64,000 nt of DNA from Nipponacmea schrenckii (GCA_030562195.1 JAUJPP010000011.1:8928001-8992000); one strand, 5' to 3'; numbered from the stretch's first letter, positions 1 to 12,633 are shown. Program-made: numbers and translations. The notes: generated by a model from the letters alone, not told the origin.

Positions 1-368
1 CTATCAACTGTAAATTATGTGTTGTTTATGTAATGATGATTTATGATTACATGATTGTGTTATTGGATAAATATGTAGTTATTATGCTTCATATGATATG
101 TTAAAATGAAGTTGAGATGTATTGATTAAGTGATATCTACGACTTAACCTTCTGTGAAACTCAAATCACTTAAATCATATTGAATGAGCATCAGATATGT
201 GGAATTGAGAGGAGATTTTAGAGACATATTGAAACTGATGCATTGAAAGTTATGAAATTTAAAAACTAACTATAATGTATAGAATCAACCTCAGCACAGG
301 AGTAATACAGAATAAGTATGTTTATCTCCATTATATTTAGTAAAATTTAATTAATTAATAATTAATTT

Positions 369-456
369 GATATACAGTAGAACCTGTATTCAGAGACCAC
401 TCAAGGGACTATACAAAAACGGTCTCTTAATGAAGGTGGTCTCTTATAAGAGGATT
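369..456. repeat. Dispersed repeat fragment (GTAGAACCTGTATT type)
   Basis: The stretch starts with an ACAGTAGAACCTGTATT-like end, followed by two short GGTCTCTTA segments. This type of AGAACCTGTATT / GGTGGTCTCTTA sequence recurs as a dispersed element in many invertebrate genomes. No flanking duplication was found. It lies in the intron upstream of the first visible exon of the neighbouring gene. The family assignment is from memory and weak. Confidence 0.35.
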
Positions 457-717
457 GGATAACCTTGAATACTCGTAGGGGCGACTTTATTTTATTGTGG
501 TCACATATTGAAGATGATTGTTTAATTAAGATGGTCAGGTGGTCAGGATTCACTGTGACTGTTCACCTAGATTATTATATTTACAGCTGTGTTTTACAGA
601 GTACCACAAAGACAACTATAAATAGGCCAGAAGAAATATTCCAACATCAATTCATTACGATATCTCCGATTGCTTGCTTAATACAAGTTTGACTGTATTC
701 TTTTTGTTATATTCTAG

Positions 718-3700
718 GGGCAGTAATACCTCTATACCAGAGTTATTAAAACAACAATCTAATAGAACACGTCCTGTAACCTCAAATACCCAGTCTCGAA
801 CACGACCTTGGAGTGGAAAAAGACCCAACACAACTTCTGGTATCTCCAAACCACCAATAGGACCAACTAAACATGATCTCACAGCACCTATATCAGGTAG
901 TTCAATACTTTGATACCTTTGACAATTATGTACAATTAGTATAAAGCATACAGTACTTATAATGATTTGGTGTGATGTTCTTAACTTGACACAATTATAT
1001 GGATAACAATTACTTTAATAAATAACTTGCAAATGTAATGAATATTAAAGTAATTGTTATCCATATAATTGTGTCAAGTTAATTATTACCCAGTTACTAA
1101 ATGGCACTAAAAGAAAGTGTGATGTTCTGTTTCTGATCCCTGCTCAGCTTGGTCCTGTTTCTCTGTTGTTTTGTGTGATTGTTGTCCAATCTGGATTTTA
1201 CTGCTGACTGTGCTCTTTCTTTCCATGCTGTAATCAGTCATACTATTTACTGCTTCTTTAATCTTTTTTTATTCTTTTTGTGTTGAGATTTTATGTTAAT
1301 TTGTTATTCTCTCTCCTCTCTGGTTGTATCTGATACTGATATTGTATTTTGTATTTCAGTAAGGGGAGCTAAATGTGATGCTACAACAGGTAAAGTGTTA
1401 ACACCATATACAGTAGATGATTGGTCTCAGAATAATGGCAGTGGTTTTACAACTGGTCAGTGATAATTTTTAACTTTTCAATCCAATTTATTAGATAGAT
1501 GGCAATTTTTGTTGGTATTATGTCAAAATGAATGTGTTCAAAAGATCTAACAATTTTAATTTGAAATTTTGTTTCTGTTTTTGCCTGATTTTAATAAAAG
1601 TCAAAAGTCTTTGAAAGTAATAGAATTTGTCTGATCCACATTTCTTCTTACCTATTACCTTAAGCATATTGATCTTATAAGAGATATTCAGGTTTTATAT
1701 TTATAATTTTAAAGAACATTATCAAGATTCTCCCAGAGCACCTGTTCCTTCTCCTGACTCTATACAAGACAAAGTGTAAGTGCAAGAATTTTTGATAAAG
1801 AATATATGACTGTTTTAATGAATTGTCTGTTCGTTGAAGTCATTTTCTGTTTTTTGGATAGTCAAGGGATTGTGGTACTTTCGATGTTTTTCATTCGGCA
1901 ACTCTGGGCAGTTTCCTTTGAACTGAATCTTCTTGGGATATGAGTTGAATGAACCTTCCTTTTTTCTAACTTTCCATTCCTGAAGAAAACCCAAACAAAT
2001 ATTTATATTTATTAGGGATGGAAGGAGAAGTGGTAGAAGGTCGCCAATGGTTTTACTGCGGAAACCTACACCAGAACCCTTACATTTACAATTACCATCA
2101 ATGGGTAGCCTTAGTGATGAAGAAGATGATGATGATGATGATGACCTAGATACTGAAAGGTTAGTAGACCTGAATATCGTTTTGCTGTTTTCTGATTTAC
2201 AGAAGGAGGTTGTTACTGTAATACAATTCTCATATTCTCTGATAATTCATTTTATTGTATAGGCTATAACAAATGCTAAAAAACAAGTAGATACGCCTGT
2301 GTAGCCTACTATTTTGAGTTTGCTATGAAATGGATTGGTATATTTAATAAAAAGCTAGTGTTTGTTGTATACTTTGGGGATTTTATCTTGCAAGCTATAT
2401 TTGTAATAAACTAGCCTTGAAAACAGGACTTGACCTTTGGAGATATGAAGTACCTAGTCAATTTTATTAATTAGGTTGTTAGAAAAGGCCACAGTCTTGT
2501 CAAGCAAGAGCAACAATGACCTTGATATTGATGACAGAGAGAGAAAAAGGTCAGAGGTCATTTGCAAGGTCACAGAAGCATTTGGAGAGAATTCAAATGT
2601 AGAAACAGAAAATAGCCACAAAAGTTCAAGTGTTTTAATTCGAGAAGACAAAAATAACATCATTGACATATCTCCAAGGCAACCAAATACAAGGTCAAGG
2701 CCAGTATCAGCTACAAAGAAGAGGGCTGACCAGAAATGTGCACAAAAAGTTAATTCAGACAAAACTTATGGACCTGGTGGTGATAATAGAAATTTAAGAA
2801 CTTCTCAACAGTCCTCATCAGAAAGTGAACATGTTGACCCAATATTGGTGTCAATAAGAATACCTGCAGAACAAAATGGAGATTCTGAACAAAATGGGGA
2901 TATTGTTCAAAGAGGAATATTGTCCTCTAATAAATTACGAATTGATTCTGATTCGTCCAATGGAAGTGGGATACAGAAGCCTGTTTCACCTATCACAGTG
3001 ATAAATATAGGTTCATCCGAACAGACAATAATTCCAGAAACTAGTCGGGGATTCAGATCAGTGTCGCCAAAACGTTTTGCTACTGGACAACGACCTGTGA
3101 CCCCTGCTGCTACCATAGTAACTGTTGATTATGGTGACAATACAAGCAGAACTTGTGAATTGTCTCCATTAGAGGATCTCAATAAACATGACAACTCTGC
3201 TAAAACCCACCTTAATACAAGTGGTGTCCAGAAATCAAGACCTGTCTCATCCCGATCAAACCATTATGAGAAGTCCCTGAAATCCAATTTGAATGAAAAA
3301 GTTTTTAAAACAACAAAGACATTGGAGTTTGATCTGACTGGAGCAAAAGATACAAGTGTGAAGTCAGTTTTAGATGGAGAATGTTATAAACCAACAGAAC
3401 CTAAATCTGTATCAGGGGAACAACTGAAGAAGTTAAAACAGATTCGACCTCCAACTGTTACACGTAAAAGTGTAAGTATATGCAAACTTTTGCTGTTTTT
3501 AGTGGCTAAAGTGCTCTGTTACAAGGTCCTGCAACATGGTCTCAATTTATATCATGATTTGTGTTTGGTTTAAACTTAATTTTTTCTTATTGCATTTTGA
3601 GTGTTTTGATTTACTGTAGTAAACCCTCATGATTACCATAATACATATATGACTAATTTCTGAATTTCAGTGTAAAATTAAATCACCTCCACCAATGGAA

Positions 3701-6700
3701 GATGAAGACTGTACTCTGAATGTGGTAGAAAATCTCCCTCATGATGTCTCTTATAAGGTAATTTAAGATGTGAATTTGTACCTTTTGTTTAAATATGTTC
3801 TTACAAATTTTTACAAACTGTGGTTATTCAAGTCAAGGTAGTGCAGGATAGTCGATTTTACTGCTAACACATGCTATCTTATTTGAGCTATGAAGTTGCA
3901 TAGGTTTTGTTACTTAGCAGAGGTATGTTGAATTTGTATCAAGTACCAATTTGAGGATTTCATCAATTGTATTAAATATTTATTTTAATTTGTACAGTTC
4001 AGACCTTTGTTAGGACTTAAAATGTTGAGCTTTCATCATCATTAGTATTAAATTTCATGTCAACGATATAACAATTCAAATATAGGATATTTCTTATGTG
4101 GTCTTTTTTATTAGAACTTTTATTTAGGTGGATTGGATCTACTTGGTCTTCATCTTCTAATTACAATCTTTTATCTTTAATCAATTTGCATGAATGCATA
4201 TGATAAATGTATTCTCTTAAATGTTTCCCATGTCAACATGTTTTCCTAGTCAATATGTTTTTATTTATATTTTTTTTTCTATAAATGTATCCTTCTGCAT
4301 TTTCACTTCCTACATGTTTTCTAATTATATCCCTTATATGTATATTCTTAACAACACCAAGTATCTATGCAATAGTCTAATTTTTAGAAAAAGTGGCTCT
4401 TCAATATCAAAGAGAGGAATATTCCTGTCAAACAATGCTGATTGAATATTGTTAATACTTGCATCATATACATAATCATCACAGTATATAATCTTTATAT
4501 CACTTAATGTTATTAAAGATTGAATTTTCCCCATAATGTATTTAATAACAGTTTTCTTCTGTATAGCTGCACACTGTGTTTAAAGAGGCAGTATGCAAAA
4601 TTTTTATTAGAGTCAAATAAACAATGCAGATTTAATACTGTTAAACCCTGCATCATATATATAATCATCACAGTATATATATGAAATATATCACTTTATT
4701 GAATTTACCCCATATACTATTCAATAAGAGTTTATCTATATAACTGCACATTATGTTTAAATGTATGCCAGTTATGGTATAAAATCATTTACCATTCACC
4801 CTAAATTTAAATATTGTGACACTTCTTACAAATTTGTATATTTTTGAATATTTTACATATTCATCTTTTACTTCAAAACATTTTTAAAACACATTTTTAC
4901 TTACAAAACTGAATTACAGGGTGCAAGTTTTAAAATAAATGATCCTAATTTTGAAAGTAAAACTTATTTTGATCCTTCTATTGGTGTTAAATTTCTTATG
5001 TTTAGACAAAAATCAGGAAATGTAAGAACAGTGGTAAGTTTTATGTGATGATTTCATTTAACTACATAAAACATAATGAGGGAAAATTGGCTTTTGACCA
5101 TTATTCTCTGCAACCATTTGATGTTAGAGCCAAATTTACTGAGACAAAATAAGGGATATTCAGACCTTTCATGTTAAAGGTGAGGAATTTTTGATAGAAA
5201 CCACTATGAAATTTAGCCACATTTCTCATAATCCGGAAAGTTAGATGTTGGTTACCCTTAAATAATAATCCATCATTATTATCTCATGGTTCTACCTCCC
5301 TATTAATGCAAATTGTTTTATGTCTTTTCCATATAGTTTTCTGTCTGTTCACCAGATCATCTAAATGTTTAAATTGGTAATTGCCAATTGAATATCTTTC
5401 TCTAGGAATATTCCAAAAACCTTTTTTATTTATATACTGTATACTGAATATTTTTTGCTTTTGGACTATATCCCTTTAAGTGTTACTTGTAATGAATGTC
5501 TAGACTCATTAACTTATTTTAGCCAATCAACATTAAGATAAAGACTGAGGGTCTCGAAGCAGAGTTGGTTCAACCAAAAATATCTTACGCTAGAGCAAAG
5601 TGAGTTATCTTTCTTTATTAATTAATCACTTCGTATTTTTCAATTAACCTTTTCATCTGTAGCCTTTCTATATTAAGCATTTATTAAAATGATATCTAGG
5701 AAAGATAATTGCAGCTTGACCAGTAACAACTCTGTACCTACATTAATTGTCTTTTTCAGATCAGCTCCAGTCAGACCCAAATGGCATTCAGCAAGTAAGT
5801 TTTAATTAAGTATTCATCAGGAGTCAAAGAATGGCTCTAATGATTCTAACAATTATGACCCATGATAAAGAGGGCGGTTAAAAAAATAGTGCAAACAATA
5901 TTAAAATTTTGATGAAAGTGGAAATATCAAAACATATATTATTGAAAGATCTTGGCTCTAGTATGTCCTAGGGTCATTCCGAGAATATAAGACCTGGAGA
6001 TTTACAGTGTCTTTCACATCTAATAATATTGTAATATTGAATTTTCTAACTATATTGACTTAGGTCATAATATCATGATTATTTTTAAGAAAAGGGAAGA
6101 TCTTTATTTACATCAGAGGAGGACAAACCAAAGATAACAAAAGAAAAGAAACCAGTTAACCCTGAAGATATTTTGAATATTGTCTCAAAAAATCCAGATT
6201 TGGTAAGCTTTAACCTTTGAATTTGTCATGAAAATCCACACATGCAAAAATTAAACTTGTCTCCAAAGTGTGATAAATTCAGGAGGAATAATTTTTAAGA
6301 TAGTTCACTCCTCAAATGAGAAATACAGGGTTGTGGCATTCCATGGAAAATTTGTCTGAAAACTTTAGCCACAAAGTGTGAAATCAAAATTAATGGTTTA
6401 CCTTTTTCAGGAGAAATTTGAAAGCCAAGAAAAGCGAGAATGTCAGTATATGAAAGATAAACTAGCTAGAAATGGTATCAATGTTACCACAGCAACACTA
6501 GAAAGGTATAGTTTATTTTCATTCTTATATTTCTATATTCAATTGTGGGCCATATTTAACATGTACCAATATTGTCCCCTGACACCATCGTGTCACTAGT
6601 GCAGTTTCATTAAAAACCTTATGAACAAAACAGATTTCTATCTAGCCATCAAAGACTGCTTGCACATCCTGAGGATCACATGACATTTAAACAAAACAAA

Positions 6701-9233
6701 ACTTGCTGTATTGCTGGAGTTGTGGATTCGAGGCAAAATTAAAATGTCTAGGAAAACTTCTGAGGCTCGGGAAATTACCAATAAACTGGGCCTTGCTGTT
6801 TATTGTCTCTATTCCTACTCTAGTCAGTCATTTTCAAAATATCTATCAGAGGCTGGAAAAGACGAGATGTTTCAGACTAATAATTTTTATTATTCAATTT
6901 TATTCATCCCTCAACTGGTAAAAAATTATATCATTATTTAGCTCTTTATTTACTGGTAAAACATTATTATTTAAGAGCTCTATATCCCTCTACTGGTAAA
7001 ACATTATATTATTATTTAAGAGCTCTATATCCCTCTACTGGTAAAACATTATTTTATTTCAGAGCTGTATATCTCCCTATTGATAAAACATTATTATTTC
7101 AGAGCTTTATATCCCCCTTCTGGTAAAACATTATATAATTATTTCAGAGCTTTATATCCCCCTACTGGTAAAACATTATTATTTCAGAGCTTTATATCCC
7201 TCTACTTGTAAAACATTATAATTTCAGAGCTTTATATCCCCCTACTGGTAAAACATTATTATTTCAGTGCTTTATATCCCCCTACTTGTAAAACATTATA
7301 ATTTCAGAGCTGTAAATCTCCCTACTGGTAAAACATTATAATTTCAGAGCTTCATATCCCCCTAGTTAGGGCTGGCAAAATTTATCGAAATTCCGATTAA
7401 TCGTCGATTACTTACTTGCCGATTACGATTATCGATCTAAAATTCCATAATCGATTATCATGATTCAATAAATTATATCCAATCAATTTTTTCAAACAAC
7501 TGTTTACAAGATGGAATGAACAATACTATCACAAAACCTACCAAATAATACCGCTATCGACTTTTAATATTAATACGACACAATAACAACTATAGGCCTA
7601 TAAATAACAACAGTGTAGAGCTCCATCTGCTGGGAGGATATGCTACTTTCATTTTCAAATGTACTGTGTTTACGATACTCGAATGTGGTTATCTCCCTTA
7701 CTTAAAATAGACATGAAAATTCTACCGATTATTAATCGATTATCGGTCGGTGCACGTCACCGATTATTTGCCGATAATCGATATTAAAATCATTATCGAT
7801 TCCCAGCCCTACCCCTAGTGGTAAACCACATCATTATTTCAGAGCTTATATCCCCCTACTGGTAAAACATTATATTATTATTTCAGAGCTTTATATTTCC
7901 CCTACTGGTAAAACATTATATGATCATTTCAGAGCTTTATATCCCCCTAGTGGTAAAACATTATTTCAGAGCTTTATATCCCCCTACTGGTAAAACATTA
8001 TTATTTCAGAGATTTATATCCCCCTACTGGTTAAAACGTTATTTCAGAGCTTTATATCCCCCTAGTGGTAAAACATTATTTCAGAGCTTTATATCCCCCT
8101 ACTGGTAAAACATCATTTCAGAGCTGTATATCCCCCTACTGGTAAAACATTATATCATTATTTCAGAGCTTTATATCCACCTACTGGTAAAACTTTATAT
8201 TATGATGTACCAGGATATTTACCTGCAACATATAGCTCTAGGTAAGATCACTAGTTTTTTGACTGATGTATGAAATACAGCATACACATATTGTCATCCA
8301 TAGATCCTCATTTACTGAAAATTCTTATGCCTTAGACAGTACTTTTAGAAGTATTTACCACCATTATACTGTGGTAGTCTGTGTATCACAGCTCAAGTCT
8401 CAGCTTAGAAAGGACAAGTTATAGGAAGTTGGTTAGAGTAAGATATTGTCCTAGAGTGGTTGGTTCTAATTTCTGATTAACTTTGCTTAAATTTCCCTGT
8501 ATGTTTTTCCAGTTTACTGAGCCATCCAAGAGTTTGGATGCCTGAGAATTATAAAAGATTCAAAGAAGCTGAGAAACAACTAGGTAAGACAGTTCATAAA
8601 ATTTCACTTTAAAATTTAATGGGACAAGTTTGCCATTTGTTTGAACATATCCTTTGTCTCAGAAACAGGAATTTTTTTTATCTAAGCTTATCAGTAACAG
8701 TGGTTACAGCTCACCATCGCAATATAAATCCATGTGTGTCCAGAATTATCCTTGTTTGGAAGTCAGAATGACAACTCACCATTTTTATGAGACTGCAACT
8801 TATGAACAGACAGGATATGAAAGTAAAATTGATATTAAGGTGTATTTATGAAGGAAAGATGCGATTTTCATGTATTTATAATACTTGTTAAGAATATTTA
8901 CACATATTCATACACAAATCAACCTTTGAAGAAAAAATGAACTGCCTTATTAAGGGTTGTTGCAGCCTTTGCTATTGGATAGAGTGATAAATAGGTTGTT
9001 TTTCTATTTACATTATTTGCTATTTCATTCCCATTTATTTCATGTTTATCAAAGAACGAGCCAATCGTATGTTATGGTTACAGAAAAGAGAAGAAGAAAG
9101 AGATGATCCTGGATTTAAACCAATCAAACCAAAACCTAAATCATTATTAACTACAAGAAAGACTTCTAAATCAGCTAAAAAACGGAAGAAAATTAAAAAA
9201 CCAACATTAAAGAGAAGTCAAAGTTTTGGATAA
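718..9233 (+). CDS. Uncharacterised intron-rich gene, 3' part (at least 14 coding exons)
   Basis: Function not recognised. Splice sites and frame agree for exons 718-896, 1360-1455, 1715-1775, 2016-2159, 2475-3471, 3671-3757, 4920-5033, 5523-5599, 5760-5794, 6090-6202, 6411-6505, 8167-8241, 8513-8583 and 9055-9233 (stop TAA). That gives about 773 residues. The start codon lies upstream, outside the window or in an exon I could not place. The N-terminal two thirds are Ser/Thr/Asn-rich and look disordered, with RPVS/RPVT-type motifs (for example KSRPVSSR) and an acidic run after SLSDEED. The C-terminal third is more globular: a block around FDPSIGVKFLMFRQKSGN, then ALYPPTGKTLYYDVPGYLP and HPRVWMPENYKRFKEAEKQL. 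It ends in a very basic Lys/Arg tail rich in KK and KPK. No signal peptide or membrane segment is visible in the part seen. The 8167 exon is preceded by a minisatellite built from its own 5' end. A poly(A) signal follows at 9363. Confidence 0.75.
981..1082. repeat. Perfect 40-bp inverted repeat with 22-bp loop
   Basis: Arms 981-1020 and 1043-1082 are exact reverse complements over 40 bp, beginning TTAACTTGACACAATTATAT, with a 22-bp spacer. It lies in an intron of the first gene. An 11-bp direct repeat TGTGATGTTCT at 971-981 and 1118-1128 flanks the structure loosely. The perfection of the arms points to a young fold-back element or a recent inverted duplication. Confidence 0.85.
4438..4760. 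repeat. Diverged tandem duplication, about 150-bp unit
   Basis: Two segments (about 4438-4583 and 4620-4760) share the same order of blocks: TGCATCATATA-ATAATCATC, ACAGTATATA, a CCCCATA block and CTGCACA-TTATGTTTAAA-like ends. They differ by many substitutions and small gaps, so the duplication is old. It lies in the intron before the 4920 exon. No coding signal seen. Confidence 0.55.
6915..8166 (+). repeat. About 40-bp minisatellite made of splice acceptor plus exon start
   Basis: More than 20 copies of a roughly 35-45-bp unit fill the intron up to the 8167 exon. The core is TTTCAGAGCTTTATATCCCC followed by CTACTGGTAAAACATTAT. The last copy is continuous with the real exon, whose first bases after the AG are AGCTTTATATCCACCTACTG and encode ALYPPTGK. 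Most units therefore carry a pyrimidine-rich ...TTTCAG acceptor and a near-copy of the first 25-30 exon bases. Left-hand copies are more diverged (TTTAAGAGCTC). The array is split by a hAT-like insertion at 7367-7811. Confidence 0.9.
7367..7811. mobile_element. hAT-like non-autonomous DNA transposon with 8-bp target duplication
   Basis: The 445-bp segment begins TAGGGCTGGCAAAATTTATC and ends CATTATCGATTCCCAGCCCTA, giving TAGGGCTGG inverted ends. It is flanked on both sides by the same 8 bp, CCCCTAGT (7359-7366 and 7812-7819), as expected for hAT insertion. The sub-terminal sequence is rich in CGATTATCGAT-type motifs. No transposase ORF is present. It inserted into a copy of the surrounding minisatellite, so it is younger than at least part of the array. 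Confidence 0.88.
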
Positions 9234-9362
9234 AAAATTCCCAGGATTAGTTGTATAAAGGCATTTAGTTATATATGCTTGTCTATTATATTAGCAAATA
9301 TTATTGATTCTACAGCAGATTTTTTTAGTCTGATGTTGCTGTGTTATTTCAAAGGAAACCTT

Positions 9363-9368
9363 AATAAA
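9363..9368 (+). terminator. Poly(A) signal of the first gene
   Basis: AATAAA about 130 bp after the TAA stop at 9231-9233, on the coding strand, in AT-rich 3' UTR. Confidence 0.6.
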
Positions 9369-9560
9369 GGAATTATTAGAATACAATACGTAAGTGATCT
9401 TAATATTTGGGTATATAAATACGACTAGACTAAGATCGTTGTAACATAATCTTTAAATGAAAATGACAAATAAAATAAAATGAGTAAAAGTTATATAGGT
9501 GTAGCAAGGTTTTAATTTGTATTAATCTATTATTTAAAGGCATCTTTGTTGTTATTGTCT

Positions 9561-9765
9561 GATAGCATCAATTCGCCTTGATAGCATCAATTTGCACACT
9601 TGCAGTCTTCAATCAGAAGTCTGTAAAACATGTTTTTGATGACTAATTGAGATATATGCTTTTATGGTGTCAGGCCTTTAGCAATTAGAAACGTCATAAA
9701 ACGCTTAGTTTTAAGGAACCACAGACATCTGATTGAAAATTGGAATAGAACTAATTGATGCTATC
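9561..9765. mobile_element. Small MITE-like inverted-repeat element (GATAGCATCAATT ends)
   Basis: Outer ends GATAGCATCAATT (9561-9573, with a second copy at 9580-9592) and AATTGATGCTATC (9753-9765) are exact reverse complements. An inner pair, CAATCAGAAGTCTGT (9610-9624) and ACAGACATCTGATTG (9721-9735), is inverted with one mismatch. A related right end, AATTGATGCTATCAGTGTTCC, is at 31892-31912. No coding capacity. Confidence 0.6.
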
Positions 9766-9893
9766 ATTGTTCCCCTATACAGATAAAGAATTTAAAAAAG
9801 CTTTGTACAATCTCTTTATATTTACAAAATTTAAAACTGATTTATGTGAAATTATTCGTGCCATAAAGGATGGTGTCCAATTAGAAGATAAAC

Positions 9894-10037
9894 ACTTTCT
9901 GTTTTAGATTTAGAGGGGCTTTATTTGATATTTAACCATGCTTGAATCATTAGATCATAACGTTGGTGAAGGTTTTAATTTATATTCAAGCATGGTTAAA
10001 TATCGAATAAACCCCCTCTAAATCTAAAACAGAAAGT
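9894..10037. repeat. 54-bp near-perfect inverted repeat
   Basis: Arms 9894-9947 and 9984-10037 are reverse complements with two mismatches; the left arm begins ACTTTCTGTTTTAGATTTAG. The 36-bp spacer is unrelated. It would fold as a long hairpin. It lies between the first gene and LSM2 and has no ORF. Possibly a fold-back transposon remnant. Confidence 0.8.
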
Positions 10038-11262
10038 CGTTTATCGAAATTGTACCACAAATTGTGATTGTTTTGTTCCCGGACTCTTTTTTATGGATAA
10101 TTTAGAACATGGGTTATTCGGTTTTATGACGTTAGGTGCAGTATGACGCACATAACAACAAACTGCACGTGCGCTATCGAATGAGAAAGAAGACATCCTT
10201 TTTATCATTTAACATTAACTAGATTTGTAACTAGTTCGCTGAAATTAATACGCCAAATTGCAAAGACATGATGTCAAATTGCTATTAAACCCCATGTATT
10301 TGGACCAATCAGAACTCAGAATTTTTGTTATTTGTGGTACAATGTGTATTAATTCATATAGTAGTAATTCAAGTAGAATGTATGTATAGTTAGTAGGAAT
10401 TTTATTTTCTCAAAATAACAAGAAAAAGTTGCATGTATGAACCATACTAGTTGTCATGTAACGACCAAACCTTGCCTTATTGTTCATGTTTTCAGTATTA
10501 TATTTTAGTTGGTCAAGATTCTAGATTTCTGAATTATGGAGACACAAACAGTGATTTTTGTAACTATTGTTGACAGGCTGCAGGCACACCAGGAGACAAA
10601 AAATCTCCAGGCTGTTGTTTTCCTATATGTCCATAATGACATCTGATTGATTGAATATGCCCTGTCTTGCACATGAATAAATTATTGTCGACAACCTTTT
10701 GGCAATGTGATAATTTAGTCATGGAAGCATGACACGTGTGAGATTCAAGATTTGAGTTGGTGACCAAGACTGTTTGAGTTGTCTCACCATAAGGTCTTTG
10801 TACACCACAAACATAGTCTAATCTACTCTGCCATTTTGTTTGGAATTCATATACTTTCTATGATTGTTATAAGTCATTTTAAGACAGGACTATTTGTAAT
10901 GTGCCATTCAAATTTTCATTAGCCTATATATTAAGTATACCAATTCTAATTGTTGATTTGATATGTACCATTGAAGCTAATCACAGTACATACAAAACTA
11001 CTCATGGTTCTTATATAGAATTAACACATAAACATAGTTCACAGCCCTTAATAATCTCTCCATTTACCTAAGAAGTCAAATTTTGAAAAAAAGCTATATT
11101 TTAACTTAGCATTCCAATCACATTTAAAGCCATTTCTTACCCTTCGAAGGCTCTGATAGAAGTTATAGCATTTTTCAACAGTATTGATTTATGGCTTGTT
11201 ATTATTATGTAGATATCCCAGTAGTAAACAATCATATATGTGATACTTCTTGGTTTAATATG
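10038..11262. other. Intergenic, no gene seen
   Basis: AT-rich sequence between the hairpin and the 21-bp minisatellite. Only short ORFs without codon bias or splice context occur here. No RNA gene or repeat was recognised. Confidence 0.5.
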
Positions 11263-11455
11263 TTATAGCTCTAGTTAGTTTAATAAGTTATAGCTATGGT
11301 TAATAATGTTATAGCTATGGTTTGTAATGTTATAGCTATGGTTTATAATGTTATAGCTATGGTTTATAATGTTATAGCTATGGTTTATAATGTTATAGCT
11401 ATGGTTTATAATGTTATAGCTATGGTTTATAATGTTATAGCTATGGTTTATAATG
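11263..11455. repeat. 21-bp minisatellite, about 8 copies
   Basis: Unit AATGTTATAGCTATGGTTTAT repeated head to tail, nearly identical in the centre and degenerate at the left (AGCTCTAGTTAGTTTAATAA). Because the unit is a multiple of three it is open in frames on both strands, but this is a by-product of the repeat. Confidence 0.9.
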
Positions 11456-12009
11456 AGATTATTATTTATTGTATGTCTCAATTTTAAGGATTTATCATTT
11501 GAAATTTTATTATCAATGTCTCAATTCAATTTTAAGTTTTTATGCCATATTTCATGACAAATGCTTTGGCTAGATCTTCAAGGTTCAGTATTATATAATG
11601 AGCATTTATATTCTTTAAATTGTAAAATAATCCTATACCTGTGATATACTGAAATTCAAACAGTCTTTAAATGAGTTACTGTAATTGTTTGAATATTGTG
11701 TTGTGTAACAGTTATATCTTCAACTATATCCTGCTCTTAACTGTGATAATTAAAAATCTCTTAATTTTTTGAGAGCATTGTGAATTTCCTTTAATATATT
11801 TTATTTTAAGTTATTGAATAATGCCTAATGATTTATATTATTATATTTTATTATAAAAAGTTTTTTCAACTACTGAATTTGAGTGCTATTTTAAAGAATT
11901 AAGTAGGAAGCATCAATATGATATTGATATATTCAACCTTCAGTCATACATTTGTTTCCGAGATGATACTGAATGATATTTCCCGGTTTTGAAAAAAGAC
12001 AACAAGAAT

Positions 12010-12470
12010 TGGCCTTCTAGAGTGTAGGAGATATTTTCAAGAACAAGAACAAAAACTCATATTAAATATTTTTTCTATGTTCCTTATTTTAAATGGGCTT
12101 CATCTTTGGGTGTTTACAAACATTCACACCAAGTTTCATCTTTGCATACTAAATGCATGCTATATTAACTCATATCAAATGTTATTTTCAATTGGGTTTA
12201 CCCTTTTGTGGTTACAAATACTCATCAAGTTCTGTCAAAAATCCATCCAGAATTCTGCCTTCTAGAGTGTTTACAAAGTCAAAATTTAACATGTCTTCCA
12301 GAACCAGGCAATAACTCAAAGTAAGCATTTTCCAATTTACCCTTGGCTGGTTACCAACACTCACACCAAGTTCATTAAAATCTGCAAACAGTTGCACTCT
12401 CAAGATTGTTTACGAACATTTCAAAATAAGTTTGACTTTTCTTCGCACTTTATCCTAAAAGGATTAAAAA
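12010..12470. repeat. Degenerate tandem repeat, about 130-150-bp unit
   Basis: Three loosely similar blocks each contain a GTTTACAAACATTCACACC-like core (also GGTTACAAATACTCATC and GGTTACCAACACTCACACC) followed by AAGTT-TC/TCAT, and a CCTTCTAGAGTGT segment recurs at about 12014 and 12260. Similar ACATTCACACCAAGTTTCAT blocks are common in mollusc dispersed repeats. Boundaries are approximate. Confidence 0.45.
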
Positions 12471-12633
12471 CATTCCCACCTTGTTTTTTAAATATCAGTT
12501 AAAAGCAATTTTGGACGTATAAAAATGGAGTTTTAGGAATTTAAAATACTTAATTTCAATAAAACATTATTATAGCACTTTCTTTTTTTACCCACTTTTT
12601 ACATTATATAAATCAATTGTGAATGAAGATTGC

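Noticed and set aside
11275..11487. Overlapping ORFs on both strands at the 21-bp repeat
   Set aside because: Both are produced by the same multiple-of-three repeat; no sign of coding function.
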